Assembly: GCA_023055505.1 (NCBI GenBank)
Contig: JALIRH010000042.1
Location: 3,170,335 to 3,234,334 of the forward strand
Direction: 5' to 3'
Source of the DNA: Callipepla californica brunnescens
Taxonomy: Eukaryota > Chordata > Aves > Galliformes > Odontophoridae
DNA: 64,000 bases
The notes beneath the pieces were generated by a model. It ran no database searches and was not told the origin of the DNA. It saw only the letters and a list, made by a program, of their open reading frames with translations. Shown here piece after piece: positions 14,492 through 26,400 of this stretch; the first letter of the stretch is position 1, and each line of letters opens with the position of its first letter. Position numbers and translations under genes: made by a program.

Positions 14492-17400
14492 CTGTGGGAT
14501 GCAGCTGTGTCAGAGCAGTTTGGCTTTTGGGGATCTGCTCTGTGCTCTGCCCCATCGTGACAGTGAGAGGTGGTGGTTTCCCTTTGTGAATCTGTGCTGG
14601 GGGATGGCCTCTGTGCTGTGGGTACTTACAGTGGGATGGGAGCCAAACTGGGAGAGCAGGGGTAATGTGTCATCCCACGTGTAGACTATCCCACCCTGAG
14701 CCTTGCGTGGCTGTGAGCAACTGGGGATTTTAGGGCACAGGCAGCATTTTGGGGACACAGCTTGCTGAGAAAGCATCATAGCAAGGACCCAATCTGGATG
14801 GTGCTGACAGCTGGAAAAAGGGGCTCCCCTTTTCCCTCCCTCCGTTGCCTCCAAGATCCCTCTCCAACCCCACTGGTGGAGGGTGTGATGTGGGGCTGAG
14901 CTCCAGTGCTCCCCTACCTGGATGTCCCGTGCCCTCTCGTAGGACTGGTAGGCCACCTTCTCCTCCATGCTCGCCAGCTCCTGCTTCAAGTTGGTCATTT
15001 CATTCTGGTGCAGCTCGGTGAGGTCATTCAGCTGCTCCTCCAGGCGCTCATACCTGTGTGTGGGGGCAGAGAGGCACTGGCGTTGGAGGGACCCCCCCAG
15101 AACCACAACCCTCGGATCCACCTCCCTCCTGCCTGGGGCTGGTGATGGGAATATCCCTTCTGATCCTCTGCAGTGCAGCTCTCACCAACCCCAGTGTGTA
15201 AGGCCCAGAAAGATGCCCTCATGGTCCCCCTAGAGCCACCCTGGGGGGCACACATTGTCCCAGCCCTATACCTGTAGCGCTCCTCTTGCAAACACTGTGT
15301 CATGTAGGTGTAGTCCCGCTGCAGCTGCGCCTTGAGGTCCTCCATGGAGTCCTCCAGGTGCGACTGGCTGTCCTTGATCTCCCGCAGCTCCTCCAGGATG
15401 GTGTCAAAATTGCTGTGGTGGCCTTCCAACGTATTGGATTTGGGGCTCCCCAACCCGCCAGGGCCGGCCCCGGAGTTACTGCCGCCAGCCGACCCCGAGG
15501 TGGCACTGGAACACTCATCATCGCTGCCATATTTGGGGCTGGAGACCAACGTGGCACTGCCGCTGAGCGCCCGCGAGGCCTCCTCGGGGTGCCCGTCATC
15601 CAACGTGTCCTTCAGGTGGGCGATGTTGTCGGCGCTGCCGAATTTATTCCGGATCAAGCTGGCAAATTCCCGAGGCTTGGACACCACGGCGGTGTGGGTG
15701 GCTTGGGACAAACCCGAGAGCCCTCCTTTGACACCTTCCACCACACCGCCTCCGAAACCGCTGATGCTGGAGCGGACGTTGGCCCCCACGTCCTTGAGAC
15801 CTTGGTGCATGTCCCGGAAGACATCTTTGGGCTGTCGGGATGGGCCGTTCTGCTCGATCTCCTTCAGCTTCTTGTGGTAGTGCTCGAGCTTCTTGTGCAG
15901 CTGCGCGATGGTCTGCGCCGACTTCTGGTTCTTCTTCTCGAAGACCTGCTTGATGCGCGACGCCTGCTGCTTGTCCGCGTTGTTGGCCAGCTTCAGGTAC
16001 TCGGCCACGTTGTCGTCGCGAGCTTCCTGCTCGATCTTGATCTGCTCGGTGATCTTGAGGATCTTCTGGTGCAGGTGCTCGATGGCCGCCTTGGTCCTGT
16101 GGGGGTCGGGAGTGCCATCGGGGACGTCCAAGCAGACGGGGCCGTCGGCGTCTCCGTGGCCGGTGGAGGAGGGAAGGCCGAGCGTGGCCACGTCCCCTTT
16201 ATCCAGCTGTGGGCAGAGGATATTCAGGTTGGATGTTAGGAAATGCTTCTACTCAGAAAGAGGTGCTCTGGGAGGTGGGGGAGTCACCGTCCCTGGAGGG
16301 GATTGAGAAAAGGGTGGATGAGTGATGTGGTGTGCAGGGCATGGGTTGGGGTTGGACCTGGGGGTCTTAGGGGTCTTCACAATCTTAGTGATTCTATGAG
16401 ACACGAGGGCAGGGCTCAGAGGGGTGAGGCCTGGGAGGCTTTGGGCGGGGGGAACCCCAGGTGATGGGCAGGGAGGAAAAAACAGGAGAATAGCTAATCA
16501 GAAGTTGGATTATTTTCGGGCTGCTCAAGCATTTCGCAGCCACAGAGTCACTCAGGTATGGGAAGACACTAAGATCATCGAGTCCAGCCATTAACCCTGC
16601 TGGTTGGGTACTGGTGGAATCCCAGAGGACACAGGTATAACTGCACTCTGGGGTTGGTTTGGGATACCTGCAGAGCCCGGACCCCAGGGCAGCATTCCCC
16701 CACCCCCATATGCTGCTTCACCACTCAAAAATCACCATTCTTCCCAGCTTCTATGTGCAGATTCCTATGCAAATCTCAGCGGTTGTATAAATGGCTCCTG
16801 GCTTCTAATTAAGAGCTGCTTGAAAGTTAAATACTGTTGGCAGACCTGAATAATTTCTCATTTCCATCACACTTTCCCCGAGTGACCCTTTAATAGGGAT
16901 AACGCCGCGGGATCGTTACTTAGGAGTGTTTTATCACTGGGAAATGCCTCGTGCAGGAGGGAGGAATGTTCTCAAGGTGCTGCTTATCAGTGTTCCTGAC
17001 TGTGGCAAGTCCTGAGCTGGGCTGGAGGAGCAGGGAAATGCTCCCCTCTTGTTTTTTGTGTCCTTCCCTTGCTGTGGGCACAGAGCTGGGGGGCTGTGAC
17101 TGTCTTAGTGCATGGGATTTGTAGGGCTTTATATAAGGCATGGCTCGTGCTCTCTGGGGACCACCCAGGGGCACTGGTGCACAATATAAGGGTCTTCTTG
17201 CAGTGCCTTCAGCCTTGTGGGAGGGAAACACAGATAACTACAAGCTCTGTGCAGTGCCCAGCCCCTAGGCCGGGCTTTTCTTATCTCTCTGTTACAGGGG
17301 AAAGGTGCTGGAGGATGCAAGCAAAGGGAAAAACAAACAGCCCCCTGCCTGCTTCCAGGGCAGAACAGTGTGGGGCTTCATCCCTGTTGGATCAGCATTT

Positions 17401-20400
17401 CCAGAAGAACCCAGCCACCCAACCTGCAGTTTGCAGGAGCTCGGTGCTCCCCTCTACCCCATGATCCCAGTCCTGACCTCGTGCAGCACTGAGCTCCTGC
17501 AAATCCCATCTTTGGGATTTATTGGGGGGAGAGCCTCTTTGGGAGCACGGGGATGGTGGCACAGCCCTGATGCTGCCCATCATGCTGTTGTATCTGGGGC
17601 CAAATCCCTTCCCCAGAGCCACAGCAAGCTCTGCCCTATCTCAGACACAGGGCAGAACTGTATGAGAGCCACATCAGGTTATTGCTTTGAAAGCCACAAC
17701 CACCACAACAACATCAAAAAGACAATACAGATCTCTGCAGCATTAACAGGCAGTGCCTGCTAAATCCCAGCCAGCCTAAATGACTGTGCAGCAGATTTAG
17801 CAGGGGGATTAGCAGCAGCCACACTTTCCCTACATGCAGCAAAACCTTCTGGTAAAGCACGCTGGAACGAAATGGTCCATCTCCCGTGCTCGTTTTCCAG
17901 GCAGGCTGGAGGGAGGAGCTGATGTGGGATGCGGGAGGAATGCAGGATGCAGGGAGGAAAATGATTCTTATCAACAGAGTTCAGCCCGGGAGAGATGAGA
18001 TATGCAAAAGGCTCAAGCTAATGAGCTGAGCAAACAGTGCTTGGAGGGCCACGGCCGGGCACAATTATGCAACACAAGTTTGTTTGGTGGAGGAAAGCCC
18101 AGGTAGCAGGTGAGGAGCTTGGGGCCACAGCTGCGTCCCCAGCAAAGGGCTTTGGGTCACCTGGCACACGCCAGGGGCTGGGAGGAATTCAACCCATTGG
18201 AAGAAATAGTACAATGATCAGAGTTCAGAAGACGGCTCTCGGGACAATTACTCATGCTCCAAACTATTCTGGTTTCCACACGCTGCAGCCTACTGGGAAG
18301 CACAGGGGGGTGAGCTAATGCCACGTGGCCGTGGAGAGGTCAATTTTTGGGTACGCATGAATTAAGTGTAGCTGTCCCTGTGGCCCCTCTCCCCTGGGGG
18401 CTCAGAGCAAAGTGGAACTCAGCACACATCCTTCTCTGAGCTGCTCGCTGCCATCAGCCTGGCATTACACGGGATGTCCCCAACCCCTTCCCGTCCCCAT
18501 GTAGGTTCCCAGCCCCGTGCCGTGCAGAGCAGAGCTGCTGTTCCCACCCCAGGCATTGCAAATAGAAGCAGGAGCCCTGACTCACACCTCCCACCCTCCT
18601 TCCAAGCCTGCACCAGGGACTGGAGCAGGAGCCCCGTGCCCTCTGTGCCCTATACAGACAACGGGGACAGCAGCAGCTGCCTCTATTCATTTCCCAGCCT
18701 GACAATATTTTTTCCTACAGAAGCACACTAAGGGTTTCAGCTCCCAGCGGAGCTTCCCACCCTACCTCTGCCTCTCCGGCACAGATCACCCCCATGGGCT
18801 CCGCACACCGAAGTCGTGTGTCTGGATCCCACGGACAGCCCCAGAAATGAGATCTCTTTGCCCACCCCACCCCAACCCCGACGACCACAGTACCTACCTC
18901 CATCGCCAGCAGGTTTGGATCCCCCAGAGCTACTCGGTGTGGGCTGCCCGGCTGCATCCCCACCGCGATGCCATGGCAGGGGGGCTGCTCAGGGGCTGCC
19001 CGGGGGAGCTCAGGTGTTGCCTGGGGGGCTCAGGGGCAGTGTGACCCCCGGTAGAGCCCCCAGCCCGGGTGCAGAGCTGCAGCCCTCGGAGCAGAGCCGT
19101 CCCTGCAGCCCCGTGAGCTTCCCAAGCACGCAGGCAGCAAGCGCAGCATCGGGGCTGAGCTGAGCTGTGTGCTGCGGGATTGCCGACTCAGTAAATCCGC
19201 CCGAGCTGTTTACAGCTCTCTCCGACTGTAGCTTTTCAGGGCTGTTAATGCAGAAACAGCCCTCATCCCTCCGACGGGGATACGCACACCGCCTCCAGCC
19301 CCGCACGCTGCCTGTGCCCCACTGCGGGGTGTTGCGACGGAGCGCCCGTGCTGTCACACACCAGGATGCTGAGCATGGGAAAAACCGAGCGGAGGCACAG
19401 AGCAGAACTCTGGGTGGGAAACTATGCATGGGAAAATCCCAGCCAAGCCAGCGAGAGCTCTGCAGCCAGGCAGTGGCTCAGCGTGGCTGGGATGCTTTGA
19501 TCCTCACCGCGACGGGAGCATCCCTGCGGGGTGCTCCTCGTGGGAGCGGTGGCAGTGATATCTCCGTGTTCCCACAGTGCTGGGGTCTCTGCCTGCCTTC
19601 AGCTCAGCACACAGCGTGCTCAGGGCTCACTGCACGGCAGTGCAGGCGTGCAGCTTGCTCCTTCGGGTGGCAAACGGTTCAAGGCAAAACTGAGCCATAG
19701 CATTTTGGGATGATGAGCCTCAGAGCTGAGCTTTTAGAAAGCTTGCAGCTACACACATGTGGGACCTCGTGCCCACGGTGTCACGCTGATGTTGGGGAGC
19801 TCTGCTCATGAGGGTTTTTGCATGGGGGGGGATGCAGTGTCACTGCCTGTGCTGGGGGCATGCAAAGCAGCAACCGCAGCACAGAGAACGTGGTGCAACC
19901 ACAGACCTCAGGGCAACACCCGAGGGCTGCAGCAGCCCCACAGATGCCACAACCCCTCACTGAGAGGATACATGGGGCAGAAGTGGGGAGCAGCCACGTG
20001 TGCCAGGCCCCATCCGATGCCACGGAGAGTGATGGAAGAGCTTGCACTGAGCACTGCTGCCATGGCACGGAGCAGCCGAGCCGCCTACGTGCCAGCTACA
20101 AGTATCTGATACTTCTCTTTGTCTCTTCCCCGTGATTCCCTCATGTGCAATTAAAAAGCTATTAAATGTCACGGCTGCGGAGCGAGCAGCAGGCTCAGGT
20201 ACTGCAGCAGCTGGTGGCAGACTGGAGGCACCAGTCCCTGCATTTTGTTGGAGTCAAAGCTCAGATTTTGGGCGAGGAACCCGACCTGGAGCTCCAATAA
20301 GCTGCTCCCAGTACTGGGCTCTGCTCTGTGCAGGCTGAGCATAAATGTGGATGGCAGGCAGAAGGGCAGAGGTACGGCTGCAGCTTTCTGATTTGCTTCT

Positions 20401-23400
20401 TTTTCAGAAAAGGCATGAAGACAGCAACAGCTTGGGAAGTCTCTCCTGCCACACATTTAATTGTACAGGCCGGAGCGATGAGCTGATCGTGACCTAGATA
20501 CATGCTTAATGGGGAGGGCTGTGCTGTTCCCACAGCTGAGACACACACACTGCCCTGAGCACTGCCCAGCATTGCCTCCCATCACCTCTCGAGCTGTCCC
20601 CACGTCTGTCCATGCCCTGCAAGCTCAACCCACCAGCTCAGAGCTGGGTGCAGACATGAGCTCCGATAGGGCAGTGACAAGGGAGGCTGCAGACGGAGCA
20701 AGCAACGGGACAGGGCATGGAGGCAGCAGCTGCTCTGAGCCAGGGATGCATTTCCTGCAGCCCTGGACCCAATGCATCCCCCTGCCCAGGCACCATACAC
20801 CACAGGGCAGCCTGGCACGAGCAGATCTGTGATGTGCAGCAACCAAAGCACAGTTCAACGCCTCTAATTAAACCCCAAAGGTGTAAGAAGGATGAGGGTC
20901 CCGCTGTGACAGCAACGCAGCGTGTGGCACAGTGCCCAGGGCATCCCCAGCCAGGCTGGAGGGCAAAGAGCAGATGGGCTGAACCCACCCCGACAGCTCT
21001 GGGGCTGAGAGCAGTGCTGGAGGGGACTGCTCAGTCCCCACACCACAGCCCCACGCTGCGTGGCTCTGCAGGGTCCCTGTGTGCCATAAACTGTGTGCTT
21101 CCCACACATTCCTCAGGTCTGCCCTCTCCAAACTCTGTTGGCAAACCCCTCCTGCCCGCACGGTGCTGGGAGCCTGCACGCCAGCAGCAGGTTCCAACCC
21201 AAGCCGCACAGAAGGGCACAAAGCCCCCCCAAAAAAGCACCAATTCCCCCATAAGTTAAATTCCCACGGGAACAGAAAGCAGCAGTGCTCACCGTGGCGT
21301 GCTGAGCTGCAGTGGGGCAGGGCGAGGAGGAACCTGCCCTCATCAGTACAGGTCCTGCAGCCCGGCCAAGGCACAGGCAGCAGATATCTCAGGGTATGAC
21401 ACATCGGAGGCGTTCATCTTTGGCTTTATTATCTCATCACACCGCTTCTTGTTTTAGAGCAGTGGGCAGAGGTCACTTCCCATTACTCTTCCGCAGCCTC
21501 AGCGGGACAGGAAAAGTCCCCCAGCTGCACGAGGAACTCTGGAAAACACCCTGCTCTGCTCTGCAATTTCCATTTCCCCTGTTGGGAAGGGATAGGCAGC
21601 ACCAGGAGCAGAGGGGTTCTCGGGGCTGCCCCGTGCAGTCCCCTCCCAAAGGCACAGCATGGATGAGAAGCCCACAGGACCCCACAGATGCGGCTGTGAC
21701 CTCACAGTGATATGGCACAGCAATAGGCAGAGCAGCTCAGCCCTCTCCATGGCAGAAGCAAAGGGGTTTTACAAGGAAATTGCCCAAGACACCACCAAGA
21801 CTTCCCCTTCCTCCGTAGCACCAGTTAGAAAGTGGGAGCTGTGTTTTTCAGGCCTCCCTGCCAGAGGCAAATTTAAGAATAAATAAAACCCAGCTCCTGT
21901 GCAAAGGAAATCCCTGAATCACAATAAAACTGCAGCACATTCGGTGCCAGTGGAGCGGGATCCAGCCCTGACTGCCCACAGCATCCCCATCCGAGCACCA
22001 AAAACAAGCGGCTGGCATCTAGCAGTGAGACACAGATACGTTATCAGGAGAAGACACTTGCAAACTCAACCTTTCCTAATCCTTGCTGTTCCCACTGCAT
22101 TTGGAGCTGCAGTTATGGACCTCAGGAGCCAGACAACCCCACAGGCATCCCAAGCCCTGCACTGGGTACCACCCCACACCCCTGCACACCCCGAGGTCCT
22201 TGCCTACAGGAGCGGATTGGGGTTACTTACAAAGACACCCAGGAGAGAATTTAAGAGCAATATCCTCTTCCCAGGACAGGAGTCGGGAGGATGCGGATCT
22301 TGCATGAGGATGCCCTGCTCACTCCTGCTGAGCGTCGGATCCTCTCCCTCTGCCATGGCTGCAGTTAAGGAGTCCGAGGGGCAGAGGAAGGAGCAGTGAG
22401 TTTGCAGCAGAGGCACTGCGAGGCTGAGAAGCAGCCAAGAACAGGTGGCACAGGCTGGCAAGCGGGGAGGGAGCCTGGGGGAGAGGCAACAGCCTGGGAA
22501 TGGGGTGCAGGGAAACCACGTGGAAACGTCCCCAGGCTGGTGGCACTGGGGATGTGCTCCTGCCTTGCAGAGAGCTGGGATCTTGGAGACGCGTCCTCAT
22601 CCTGCTCTGAGCATCCCTGTGTGTCCCAAAAGTCCCTGGGCACGTGTCACAGTCTCCCTGCACATCAACCACAGGTGAGGAACACGCTGCCAGGGCAATT
22701 CAGTGACCGACCCCCATGGCTACGTCTATGCTTGGAGAATTTAGGGGAAAATTAGCTTATGGGAGAGAGGAATGCTAGGAGCTCTGCAAATGGTGCTGCC
22801 ACGTCCCCTGCTGGGTCAGGCAGTGCTAAAGCTGCCTGTACTGCGGGGTTTCGGTGCTGCTGGCAGGTGGGGGAGGTGGAGGCAGCAGGATCAGGAGTCC
22901 CAGGGCAGCACCCTGCTTTGCTCACCATGACTCAGCCCCCAGGGGCCCCATCCTGCTCCCAACCCTCACCCACCACCCGCTGCCCTGGGGGGGGGGTCCC
23001 TGTGACAGCCGGACCCCACGCAGCATGTGCTTGTCAGCGAGCAGGAGCTGAGGGTGGGCTGGAAACAACAGCCATATGTCAGAGAAGGCTGAGTGAGGAA
23101 CACGATGTTTTCTGCTAGGGGGTGAATCAGTGCGAGAGCCTGATCATCTTCTCCTGAATTAATTAAATAGCAATCCCGAGTATCTGCGCCTTCAGAGCTG
23201 CTCTTCCCAAACCGCTCCACAAAGCACCAACGGGGATCCCAAACCCTCAGCAGCCTCCCCACACCCCCTCTACTCACCCAGGACACCAAGTGCCCCGTGG
23301 CACCATGACTCCCCCCCCCCCCCCCCAAGCAGCAGGGAGAAGGATACTCAACCAGCACTGTGGAGCAAAACCTTCCTACCAGCAAGCTCCTGGCACCAGA

Positions 23401-26400
23401 GCATCTCCTGCTGGAGCCGGGCTCGAGCTGAGCTGTCCCTGTGTCCCTCTGTCCACCCCAGTTGCTGACTGGCACAGGTTCTGGATAACCAGAGATGTAA
23501 GAGGAACAAAACCCACCCCCTCCCTGCCCTGAAACCCAATACAGTAGATGCCAGCGGTGCTGGGGCAGCCAGGAACGGGCACTGAACTTTGTCTGAGTGC
23601 CCCACGGGCCGGGGGCTGAGCTGTCTCTGCTTCTGTGCTGGGAATGCCCCAAGCCCCCCAACCCCTCCCCACATTTCCAGTGGCCCTGGGCTGCACGCTC
23701 AGTGTCTTCTGATACAGCCACTAGCACGACAGCAGCTATATTTAATGGGATGAGCATTCAGTGCCTTTGGGGGACACCAAGGATCAGGCTACAACGACTG
23801 ACCACCCCCACAAGGCTGGGGAGCACCTCCAGGACGTGAGGACATCAGCAGGGCAGGAAGCCTATAAATAAGCGAGGCTCACAGCCCTCCAGCAACCATC
23901 CCAAGGCTGAGATGCACGAGCCCCCACCGCCTCCCATCCCAATGCTGTCTCATGGAAGAAGCATCCGGACCTGGGCAGCAGTGGCAGCTGCTGCTGTCAT
24001 TTGCTGGGGGACAGCGAGGGCAGTGGGCACAGAGCCCGGCCGTGGGGTGCGGTGAGGGGGGGTCTGACGTATGCTGAAATGGGGCGAGTGGGGCTGAGCC
24101 CTGCCACTCGTGTCCCTTTGGTCACACTGTCCTGCAGCACTCGCAGCGCTGCGTTAACGCTGCCCTCTAACGGCCGCATCCTGCCCCACGTCCCCTCCAC
24201 CCCCCCACCCCCCAAAAAAAACTTTGCTTTCTGGGGGCTCACCTGGACGTGCACCATCCCGCATGCCCCGCAGGCTTCCACGCAGCTCCCCGGCAGCACC
24301 ATGCACAGGGTCCCACGGCTGCCCCGTCCTGACTCTGACCTTCGTTGGGGGGATGGGGATGGGGATGGGGACGAGGGTCCCCCCTGGGGTGCTCTGCCCC
24401 GCCCAGTGCTGGCTCCCAGCTGATCCTGCTGCAGGGGGAGGGGGGGAATCGAGGCCCTAAGGACCTGCACCCACCAGCTCCGTGGCTGTAATCCTCCTGT
24501 CTGCCTCTCCCCCGTGTGCTGGCAGGTCACCAGGAGGGGATTAGGGAGATAAGGGGAAAGCTCTGCAGCACTCTCCCATTGCCATGCGCTACAGCCTGCC
24601 CGTGCCCCCAGCCGTCCCCCTGCCACTGTCCCATGTGCCACCATGTCCACAGGCTGGCACATCCTCACATTAAACACCGCCCAGCACAGCCAGCACCGGC
24701 ATGAGTGTACACTCCAAACTGCTTTGGCTAAGGCAGAGAGCCACGGGAGGCCTGGAAATCCAGCAGTGCTCCCAGATATTTGCACCTGCATCCCCAGGAA
24801 GGGGATCCTCCAACCCAAGGGCTCCTTGGTGAGTAAAGATTGCTTAGAGATCAGGCAGTTGGACTAAATGATCGTTGATGGTCCCTTCCAACTGAATCCC
24901 TTCTCCTTCTTCTTCTCTCTTCTCTTCTCTTCTCTTCTCTTCTCTTCTCTTCTCTTCTCTTCTCTTCTCTTCTCTCTCTTCTCTTCTCTTCTCTTCTCTT
25001 CTCTTCTCTTCTCTTCTCTTCTCTTCTCTTCTCTTCTCTTCTCTTCTCTTCTCTTCTCTTCTCTTCTCTTCTCTTCTCTTCTCTTCTCTTCTCTTCTCTT
25101 CTCTTCTCTTGAGTTCACTTTGCTTTTCACTTCACTTCATTCCCTTTTCCTCCCTTCCATTCCAAATTCCAATCCATTCAATTTCATCCCTACCCCATCC
25201 CATCCCATCCCATCCCATCCCATCCCATCCCATCCCATCCCATCCCATCCCATCCCATCCCATCCTATCCTATCCTATCCTATCCTATCCTATCCTATCC
25301 TATCCTATCCTATCCTATCCTATCCTATCCTATCCTATCCTATCCTATCCTATCCCATCCCATCCCATCCCATCCCATCCCATCCCATCCCATCCCAAAT
25401 CTCAGAGCACGGGCACACACAGCACAGCTGCAGTTCTCAGAGATGACCTGCTAAGCATCAGCTCCCACACCGTGTGCAATGGCCAGTGGGAGGCAGGGGA
25501 CACCCATGCCACCGTACTGCAGTCCCACCTCACCCTCTCTGCTTTCAGCACACGACAGGGAGGGCTGTGGGAGGATCACTCGGGTTGCCCCCAGCCCTAA
25601 CAATGGCAGGAGCCTAATTAAAATATTAATATGGAAGTCTTCACACTGAGCAACCGCTGAGGCCGAGCGATTTCACCCACGTGGCAAACCCAGAGGTCCG
25701 TTTGCTTTTTTAACCCTGCAGAGCACCTCCTCAGCCACAACCCCTACAGATGAGCTGCTTGTAGGCAGGAGCCTTCCTTTGGGCTATGGAAAAATAATAC
25801 GATATGAGAATATCACATAGCTCTTGTTTCTCTAAATAGTTTATTTTTTCCACTGCCCCACAATGGCTCCGGTATTGCCTCTCTTCTTATTACTCTTTGT
25901 GTCATATGCAGTTAATTATTCATCCCGTTGTTGCACTCTTTGTGCTGCTCTGCTCCCACCTCCTGGTGCAAATGGCTTTGGCTCCAATCCTCGGCTGCAA
26001 CCAAAGAGGACTCAGCAGGAATGAGCTCCTTGCACAACACAAGCCACGTGCCAGATGCAAGAAATTTAGGCTGTGGATGCTCAGATTAATGACCCGCACA
26101 GCTCCTGGCCCCAGTCCTGGTGTGGATGCTGCCGGGGGGGTGGGGTGAGTGGCTCCCAGTGTGCACACAGCAGAGCTGCAGTCACAGTGCTGTGCTTCTG
26201 CTCTGGCTCCTGCTGGGCCCTCCTCTGCTCTCCCACCCCCAGGCAATGCCCAGCCACCTCCATCCTATTACAGAGCTATTCCTGGCCATGCCAAGCACCT
26301 TAGCCCTGTGCTGCTGCCTCCCTCCCAGATCTGCCACCACCGCCTGTCCCTCTTTTAGAGCATCAAAACCTCAAATTCTCAGAGCCCCGTGTCCCCAAGC

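Larger units (their letters stand above)
16614..24345 (-). other. TMCC2: TMCC2 intron 2, proximal part
   Basis: Unique intronic sequence without recognisable transposons, apart from the two candidate alternative first exons listed separately. A pure C-run of about 17 lies at 23310-23326. GC content is uneven, with a richer patch near 18.9-19.4 kb. Confidence 0.5.

Noticed and set aside
8177..15544. An 18-base match (CCATATTTGGGGCTGGAG) shared by intergenic 8177 and TMCC2 exon 3 near 15527
   Set aside because: One short match in 64 kb of biased composition is plausible by chance, and there is no flanking similarity.
15286..16239. 317-codon + strand open frame opposite TMCC2 exon 3
   Set aside because: Antisense shadow of the TMCC2 coiled-coil exon, which is the true coding strand by homology and splice sites.
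24864..25600. Long repetitive open frames on both strands
   Set aside because: Products of the TTCTC and CCATC pentamers, whose frames cycle without stops. Not genes.
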